Shown here piece after piece: positions 57,577 through 64,000 of a stretch of 64,000 nt of DNA (positions are counted from its first letter, which is position 1; every line of letters begins with the position of its first letter). Source of the DNA: Bilabrum cf. latius (Eukaryota; Bigyra: Bicosoecida; Bigyra; Bicosoecida); NCBI GenBank assembly GCA_965178125.1, contig OZ237746.1:1054001-1118000 (forward strand). The letters are read 5' to 3'. A program made the translations under genes and the position numbers. A model generated the notes under the pieces. The model was not told the DNA's origin and ran no database searches. It saw only the letters and a program-made list of their open reading frames with translations.

Positions 57577-60186
57577 TCACGAGCCGCCGCCGGGCTTGAA
57601 AGGGGACGCATCCGCCCTCAGCTGGAAGCTGCCAGGCCCGGATCCGGTCCCCATCTGCTGCTATGGTCGAGGCTGGAAAGGGGGCGCCTGTGCAGCGGAG
57701 GGAGGGGGCCTCCACGCCGCGGGGGCAGGTGCACCCGCTCCCATGGGCGCGCCTCCTGTGGGTATCCCTGTCCCTGTCCCTATGCCGGCGGTACTGCTGC
57801 TGCCAAACCCGGCAGAGCCCCCTCCCATGGGGGGAGCCATCTGCATGGCCGTGCTTGCGCCCACATTGAAACCAACGCTTGCCCCTCCCATACCCATGCC
57901 TGATCCCATGCCCATGCCACCACCCATTCCCATGCCCATGCCACCACCCATACCCATGCCTGATCCCATGCCCATGCCCCCCATGCCACCCATCCCCATG
58001 CCACCAGCCATCCCCATGCCCATGCCACCCATCCCCATGCCCATACCACCTCCCGCAGCCCCACCCGCTGCCGCCCCCAGCGACACGCCACGCCCCGCCC
58101 CACGCACGCCGATGTCCATCCCGGACCCAGCCCCCGACCCCGCCTACGAGCCCCCGATCTGGAACCCGCCCGCGCCCGCCGCGCGCAGCACCTGCCGATC
58201 CGCCGCCCCGACCCCCACGCCAGCCCCCTCGCCTACCGCACCCGCACCTGCACCCAAGCCAGCCATTGCGCCCATCCCCACGCCCGCCCCCGCCCTGGCC
58301 CACGCCGCCGTGTCCAGCCCAGTGGGCCCCTTCCCCGCCGCGGCCCGCCCCCGCAGCACCCCGAACGACTCCTCCAGCGACTCGCGCACCGTGGCGTAGT
58401 CCGCCGTCAGCATCGACTGCCCGTCCCTGCTGGGCAGCGCCACCGCCTGCCCGTCCCCCAGGTCCAGTCGAGTGAGCGCCTCCACAGCGTGCCCCACGTC
58501 CAGGGCGGGCGCGCCCCCGCTGTCCTGCTGGTGGAAGACGAAATCCCGGAAGAGGGACAGCAGGTGCTTCTCCCCCGCCCTGGACCAGGAGGGGTCTGCC
58601 TGCTGCTCGGGCCGGTCCATCACGAAGCCCATCTTGAGCAGCACCCGCAGCAGCCGCCCGCTCCCGTGTTCCCCCGCCAGCAGTGCCCTCAGCGCGTCCG
58701 CCTCCCGCAGCGCCTCCCCCGCCCTGTCGCTGACCTTGTCCTGCAGCGCCCCCACCACGCTCGAGGCCTCGTAGGCCCCGTTCAGCACGTCCTCCAGAAA
58801 GGTCGCCAGGTCCCGCCGCCCCGTGGACTGCAGCTGCTTGATGGCCGCCGCCTCGGCCCCCACCAGCGTGGACACGGACCCCAGGGACAGCTGCAGCAGC
58901 ACCCTCGCCACCGCCCGCACGTCGCCCGCCTGCCGCTCCGCCAGGGGAACCGACGAGGCGCGGTCGGCCTCGAGCACGTCCATCACCCCGGAGCCGGAGA
59001 GCCGCACGCGGTCCCCCGCCGTGAAGAGCACCTGGGTCGGGGGCACGGCCCCGAAGGCCAGGCCCCTGGCGTGCGCCGCCCGCAGACCGAGGAACAGGTC
59101 CACGGCCCACCGCCACAGCGCGCCCTCGGAGGGGAGGCCGTCCGGGCCGACGGAACCGGCCGTGGGCGCGGCGCCACCCATGGCCGCGTCCGCCGCCGCG
59201 GTGGACGTGCGCTGCGCCACCTGCGCCGGGGTTCCGCTGGCGGCGCCCCGCATCTGCCAGGAGCGGATCCTCTCCGCGGCGGACTCCGCGCACGGGTGGT
59301 AGTCGTGGGCCAGGAAGAGCGCGCCCGCCGTGACGAATGCGGTGCGGAGGCTCACCACGCAGGGGTGCTCCAGCACGGCCCAGGCCCTGGAGGCATCCGC
59401 GGCCCTGGCCTGCGCCACCTTGGCCCCGTCCACGCGGCGGATGGCCAGGACGGCGCCGTCGCTGCGGCGGACGGCCTTGTAGACCCTCGAGACGTAGCCC
59501 GTGCTGCCCGTGGTGAGGTCGCCGTCGGAGAGGTCCAAGGGCAGCACGTGCGTGAACTGAGAGGGCACCGCGTTGCACTCGGGGTCGCTGGCGGGCAGCC
59601 GCCGGGCCAGCGCCGCCTGCTCGGCGTGCAGCTGCGTGGCGACCGTCACGGGGAGCACCGCCGGGCGGAAGGCGAAGCGACGGGGGCCGCGAGCCACCAC
59701 GGGCTGGGAAAGCGCGCGAGACAGCGGGTCAGACGGGCCGGACCTTCGCCTGCCGTCGGTGCCGCCTGGGCCGTCCGCTGTGCCTTCCAGATCCACGCCG
59801 CCCTGCAGCACCGCTCGCAGGCGCGCGGCCGCAGCGTCGTAACGCGGTGCCGCCGGAGCGCCCTGCGTTGCATAGGCTTGATTCTGCGCACTAGAACCAG
59901 CGGCACCGATTCCCATCCCAAACTGCGCGGTGGGCTGCTGCTTCGGTTGAAACGGAGCTGCGTTCGTCGAAAGCCCGAACGTTGGCCGGCTGTCGTCGCT
60001 CGTGGCAGCGCCGGCTGGCTTTTCTTTCTAGGGAGATGGTGTAAACAACCGCACGCCGTTTTCTAGGAACTCGGCGCGGGACATGGCCCTGTGTTCGGCC
60101 GGAGTCTTCGCTCCTGGTGTGGTAGCCGCTCGCAACGCGACGAATGGCGAATGCTGGGATTTCTGAGCACCTGGTGCCCCGGCCAT
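57577..60186 (-). CDS. PAN3: PAN3, regulatory subunit of the PAN2-PAN3 poly(A) nuclease
   Basis: Single frame, 869 aa, ATG 60186 to TGA 57579-57577, with TAG at codons 53 (60030-60028), 681 (58146-58144) and 842 (57663-57661). The centre is the PAN3 pseudokinase (GYVSRVYKAVRRSDG, LEHPCVVSLRTAF, LFLAHDYHP) and the coiled coil; the C-terminal knob ends LLSLFRDFVFHQQD...DVGHAVEALTRLD...SRDGQSML...YATVRESLEESFG, matching the family. PAN3 recruits PAN2 to poly(A)-PABP for deadenylation. The N-terminal CCCH zinc finger of fungal PAN3 is not visible. Beyond the knob, a ~170-aa tail contains Gly/Ala linkers, a striking Met-Gly repeat (about 709-769) and, after the last TAG, RADASPFKPGGGS, faintly like the PABP-binding PAM2 motif. 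Convergent with RFT1. Confidence 0.9.
57885..58045. repeat. CCCATG-type repeats encoding Met-Gly tract
   Basis: Dozens of CCCATG/CCACCC units; on the minus strand they encode a Met-Gly-rich tail of PAN3, with a higher-order period near 30 bp. Confidence 0.9.
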
Positions 60187-61045
60187 GCTTGGTTAAATTA
60201 TTTTAAGGAGCTGAATTTGAGTGGCTGGGCCAGCCGGGCCCAAATCTGAACGCTGGGGCAAGCAGTGTTCAGCCAAGTAAGTCCCCCCAAACCGCACGGT
60301 ACTCCGGTGCTCTGGCACTCGATCCGACGGTGGGCTGCCATCGGGGCGATAAGCAGGTCATGAGCTCCCTGTTGGGGCCTCTCGCATGCTTGGATACCAA
60401 GCCAGCACGCGGCACCGCCTGCAAAAATACCAGGTCCACCCCAGCTCGCACCGGCACCGCCACCAACAGCACCTGCCCGCCGTGTTCACGCCGCTCCTGC
60501 CGTGGGGCCGCGGCCCGGCGCAGGCGACGAGACGGGAGCGAGCCTGCCAGTGGTACCAGCCCACCTCTGGGGTGGTGGCCGACCTGCGACCAATTCAGCA
60601 CCACGCTAGGCTCGGAGGCCCCTAGGCACCACCCCATGCATGCTGCTCTGTGTGCGTCGGACAGCTGCTTACACGATGCCGGGCCTGGCAGCCCGTCTTC
60701 AAGTCTGCTTCCAGACAGCTTGCCAGCAGGCAAACGATGCGATTGATCCTGGCGCCCTACCCAATCAAGGCCTCTATCTGGCCATGGATCATCTCACTCT
60801 TGTCGGGTCTTCCCCCCCCCCACCTCAACTGCAGCTCAAATACGGCGGCGGGGCACGGCGGGGCACAGCACGTTCATTCACTGCGTTATTTCTTTGCTGT
60901 TCTTGCAGCCGGAGCAGCGGGTGTGCCACCGGCGCCATGGGCGGTGTGCACCGCCGGCAGTGCGAGATGGAGGCGGAGGCGGAGCTGAACCTGCTTCGCG
61001 ACAACAGCCGCTTCTCCTCCGGCCACCGCCAGCATGGTGTGCCTA
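60187..61045. other. Intergenic region PAN3 / LC8-like gene
   Basis: About 860 bp between two minus-strand genes, with a GC-rich patch at 60430-60560. Short ORFs on both strands show nothing recognisable, and I could not fit them to the window's splice pattern. No RNA gene recognised. Confidence 0.45.
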
Positions 61046-61537
61046 TCAATGACGGAATACCAGAAACTGGGTCGGACCCAGCCCAAAGAAAACAAGAGAC
61101 GCATGCTCGTGAGACACAAATGCCCCAAAGCTGCGTCCGACGCAGCAGTGCCAACCCGCCTGGCCCTCGACGTCGTCTCCTTCTCCCCCACCAGCACTTG
61201 TTGTTGAAGCTTCTGCTCTCGGCGATGCTTTGCTAGCGGCGCCCTCGGCTGCAGCGGCCGCAGCAGCAGCTGCTGCAACTGCGGCAGCCCGTGATGTAGC
61301 CTGCGCGACCCTCTCCGCTTGCTCAAACTGCGACGACAACTCACCCTTGGCAGCTGCATCTAGCATAGATCGTGCAGCCCCGACTGCTGCTGCTAAAACA
61401 CGATCCGGTGCATCACATGCGAAAACTTTCAGTGGCAGCTTGGTCGCTCCGTCCTGGGACTTGCTTTCTTCCGGATCCATCGGTCCGCGATCCGCTCCAG
61501 CATCTAAGATGTCACTTGAATGCTTAGATGCAGCCAT
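61046..61537 (-). CDS. Dynein light chain LC8-type protein with Ala-rich insertion
   Basis: Single exon, 163 aa from ATG 61537 to TGA 61048-61046, no TAG. The C-terminus WHCCVGRSFGAFVSHE...LVFFGLGPTQFLVF matches DYNLL (WHCIVGRNFGSYVTHE...FIYFYLGQVAILLF, from memory). Upstream LPLKVFACDAPDRVLAAAVGAARSMLDAA resembles the LC8 beta-1 strand and first helix (VIKNADM...CATQALEK), but about 60 residues of Ala/Gly/Ser-rich sequence separate these from WHC, where LC8 has about 25. LC8 is a dimeric hub that binds TQT motifs in dynein intermediate chain and RSP3. An upstream in-frame start would add 110 residues with no family match. Function in the axoneme or dynein is inferred. Confidence 0.75.
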   Translation of the reverse strand: MAASKHSSDILDAGADRGPMDPEESKSQDGATKLPLKVFACDAPDRVLAAAVGAARSMLDAAAKGELSSQFEQAERVAQATSRAAAVAAAAAAAAAAEGAASKASPRAEASTTSAGGGEGDDVEGQAGWHCCVGRSFGAFVSHEHASLVFFGLGPTQFLVFRH

Positions 61538-62087
61538 TTCGGGCGACGAACAAGGTCGGTGACGCTGCCAGTCGCTTTGTTCGACCAGATTTCGTCCGTC
61601 AGGTCCGTTGGCCGAAACCGCACGCAACCGCCCGGCCGGCCTAAGCGGGAGCGAGTGGCGGAGCCGCCGCACAACGATGCAGGCACGAAGTTTGCATGTT
61701 CTGTTCCACACTCGAATTACAGTGGTCTGGGGCCAGTGCTGGTCTCGCCCTGCATCTCGATCGCATTCACGCTTGGCCTCGCAAGCTTGCTGGCCCTTGC
61801 AGCAGGGCCAGTGGTGCCGTTCCAGCGCCGCTGCTGCTGAAGCCGCAGCTCCGCATCTGGTAGCCACCGGCCTCCCTCCCTCCTAGTTACAGATTCCTGG
61901 AAGGGCCCTCGTTTCCCAAGCTCCTCCGCACATCCACTCGCCTTTTTTTGCAAGCGGAGCCTGGCTGTACGGGTCCACGAAACCAGATTGCAGCAGTAAC
62001 GAGTGCTTTCGTCTCCGAGCGGTTGATCCGAGATTTGCACGCCCAGACTGCGAAGCCTTGGGCTACCCCTGGCAATACTCCATAGTT
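61538..62087. other. Divergent intergenic region LC8 / NEK
   Basis: About 550 bp with both promoters. Nothing else recognised. Confidence 0.5.
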
Positions 62088-64000
62088 ATGGAGGCCTACA
62101 CTACCATCAAAGTGCTGGGCCGTGGAAGCTTTGGCTAGGCGGTGCTAGTGGAACGCAAGGATGACAGGGTGAGCGTGCTCAAATCTCGAGTCGAGCCTTG
62201 AACCGCCTTACGCTGCATCATACCGGTTGCATCAGCACACAAGCAGTATCATTTGTGCGGTCAGCTTTGCTCATGAGCTACGCACCGGTCATTCGCCAGG
62301 TTTTATCCCGTTTGGGCCGCCACACGCAGTCGAGGCATGTGATCAAGCAGATTAACGTGACCAGGATGACACCCAAGGAGAAAAGCGAGGTGCGAAACGA
62401 AGTCTCAGTATTGAGCCGATTACGAGTGAGAGACAGGTTGCGCGAAGTATCCTTGCTGGTGCCTGATTGGCGCGTGCTTTCCCGTCGAGCTTCGAAGAAG
62501 CCCCACTGTTCGCATTGCTTGGGCCGCCGTGTGCTGCTTCCGCTGTCGCAGTGCCCCAATATTGTCGGTTATGTGGATAGCTTCATGCACCGCGGGTCGT
62601 TGTGCATCGTGATGGAGTACGCGGACGGCGGCGACCTCGAGAAGATCATCAAGTCCCGCCGCGGCCGCCTCATCTCAGAGTCCAAGATCCTGGACTGGTT
62701 CATCCAGCTGTGCCTCGCGCTCAAGTACGTCCACAACCGTAAGGTGCTGCACCGCGACCTAAAGCCGGCGAACATTATGATGACGAGCAAGGGCATGGTC
62801 AAGCTGGGCGACTTTGGCATCGCCAAGATGCTCGACAGCACCGCCGCGCTGGCCGCCACCGCCACGGGGACCCCTTACTACGTGAGATAAGAGTTGGTTG
62901 TGTGTTTGAACCATTTATTTGGATTGGATGTGGGGGGGGGTTGAGATGGATACAAGAAGGCGATGCAGTGTTTCTGCTCCTGCCCGCGGCCCCTGATGAT
63001 CCGTCTCGCTCGTCCCCCTCTCTCCTCTCCTCTCCTCGCGCGCAGCTGTCCCCGGAGATATGCCGAGAAGCCAAGTACAACAACAAGTCCGACATTTGGT
63101 CCATTGGCTGCATCCTGTACGAGATGTGCACGCTCAAGCACCCCTTCGAGGCCCGCAACATGAAGGGTCTCGTGAGGGCCATCCTGAGAGGGAGGTACGC
63201 GCCCATCGCCTCGGGTTATTCCAAGGGCCTCTCCGAGATCATCGCCTCCTGCCTCAGCCAGGACCCCAGGAGGAGGCCCAGGGTGGACCGCATCCTGCAG
63301 CACCCCCTCCTGCTCAAGCGGATGGAGGCCTACGTGGCGCGGCACGAGGGGGTCAAGGACGAGCTATCCCACACTGCGCTGCACGGGGTGCACTTCAAGC
63401 AGCTGCCCGTGTTTGCCCCGGGGAGGGAGGCACGGAAAGCCATGGAGCGGGCCGCGGCGGAGAAGAAGGACGGGGGCAGGGGGGCGTAGCGCAGCGGGAG
63501 CGGGAGTAGGGCGGGGACAGGGGCGGGCCCTTCCTCCCTGGCTCGGGCACCCGCGGCCGCCCCTGCCCCTGCCCCCGCGCGGGGGCACGGGCACGGCCGA
63601 AGGGCACCCTCGGGCCCGCGAGCGGGGGCTGGGGCAGGGGCCGGGCCAGGGTACGCGCACGCGCGTGCACCATCGAGGGCCGGCGCCGCGGGGGCAGCCG
63701 CCCAGGTGCCGCCTCGCTCCCGGGCTGACCGGGACAGAGACAGGGGCAGGGGCAGGGCGGGGACAGGGGCAGGGGCAGGGGCCGGCGGCTATGCTCGCGC
63801 GCGACCGGGCCCTGGGTCTCGGCCGTCCTCCCGCGGCAGCAGGGGCTCTGCCAGGAGCGGCTCGCGGGACTCGAGGGCGGCGCACGACCGGCTGCGGGAG
63901 CGGGCGCTGGCGCAGGCCGCACGTCTGCGTGAGGCCAACAGGGCGGCGGACGCGAAGGTGAGGGCCGCGGAGGAGGCCAGGAGAGCCGCCGCGGCGAGGC
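62088..64000 (+). CDS. NEK (NIMA-related) protein kinase, C-terminus off right edge
   Basis: Four exons: 62088-62168, 62330-62425, 62552-62881, 63046-64000 (open at edge). Introns 62169-62329, 62426-62551, 62882-63045, all GTGAG...CGCAG. Kinase motifs: YTTIKVLGRGSFG-UAG-AVLVERK (the TAG at 62136, codon 17, is in the glycine-rich loop), HVIKQINVTRMTPKEKSEVRNEV, LHRDLKPANIMM, LGDFGIAKML, GTPYYLSPEIC, YNNKSDIWSIGCILYEMCTLKHPFEA, all NEK-like. A second TAG (63487, codon 317) follows the kinase domain; the frame then continues through a Gly/Ala/Arg linker into a basic helix at the window edge. NEKs act in cilia and the cell cycle; several NEK1/5/8-type members are ciliary, which suits RSP3 nearby. 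Exon joins restore SRLRCPNIV and TPYYLSPE. Confidence 0.88.

Noticed and set aside
60269-61236. Short ORFs on both strands between PAN3 and the LC8-like gene
   Set aside because: No recognisable family, starts and stops unrelated to splice consensus; kept only as an intergenic note.
1-64000. Pyrrolysine, selenocysteine-like or regulated readthrough at UAG
   Set aside because: Too many sites (48), tandem UAGs, no shared downstream element seen, and conserved columns point to Gln.
1-64000. UAG = Leu
   Set aside because: Leu is one change away (TTG) and has a precedent, but the RFT1 and USE1 columns and the CAG context favour Gln. Not excluded without a full alignment.
1-64000. Bacterial or organelle origin
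   Set aside because: Spliceosomal introns and eukaryote-specific genes (U1-70K, eIF3l, SAGA, RSP3) rule this out.

Overview
This is a eukaryotic nuclear window: very GC-rich and gene-dense, with short spliceosomal introns (105-218 bp, almost all GTGAG...CGCAG, mostly near the 5' ends of genes). It encodes typical eukaryotic machinery for splicing, SAGA, eIF3, PAN2-PAN3, ER SNAREs, N-glycosylation, PI3K, a radial spoke and dynein LC8. The radial-spoke gene and the LC8-type gene imply a flagellated protist or alga. A mitochondrial-type enoyl-CoA hydratase with a presequence-like N-terminus suggests aerobic mitochondria. I cannot name the species.

The central observation is that UAG is not a stop codon here. 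Thirteen genes break into strings of same-frame ORFs separated only by TAG. No TAA, TGA or frameshift interrupts them, and reading through TAG joins the pieces into recognisable complete proteins. I count 48 in-frame TAGs. All 19 gene ends inside the window are TGA (16) or TAA (3), none TAG. Two TAGs (RFT1 codon 157, USE1 codon 327) fall on alignment columns that, as I remember these families, are Gln in human and other homologues; several more sit beside CAG runs. The best reading is a nuclear code with UAG = Gln and UAA/UGA = stop. Conventional gene finding would shatter about 13 of the 21 genes here.

Layout, left to right: an unidentified coiled-coil-like protein running off the left edge (-); a CDK with PATAMRE helix (+); CWC25 splicing factor (+); USE1-like ER SNARE (-); a 2,433-aa CLU/clustered-mitochondria protein (-); ADA2 (+); enoyl-CoA hydratase (-); an unidentified basic/acidic nuclear-looking protein (+); U1-70K (-), divergent from eIF3 subunit L (+); an atypical SDR (-); radial spoke protein 3 (-); ribosomal protein L23a (+); a membrane-anchored ATP sulfurylase-APS kinase fusion (+); a single-exon 4,272-aa class I PI3K with a PH domain (+); an LRR protein (-); an unidentified two-exon gene (-), divergent from RFT1 (+); PAN3 (-); a dynein LC8-like protein (-); and a NEK kinase running off the right edge (+).

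Many proteins carry long low-complexity insertions (Gly/Ala/Ser/Gln, acidic runs, Met-Gly repeats) encoded by microsatellites. Most of the reassigned UAGs lie in these inserts; short, highly conserved genes (L23a, enoyl-CoA hydratase, PAPS synthetase, CDK) have none.
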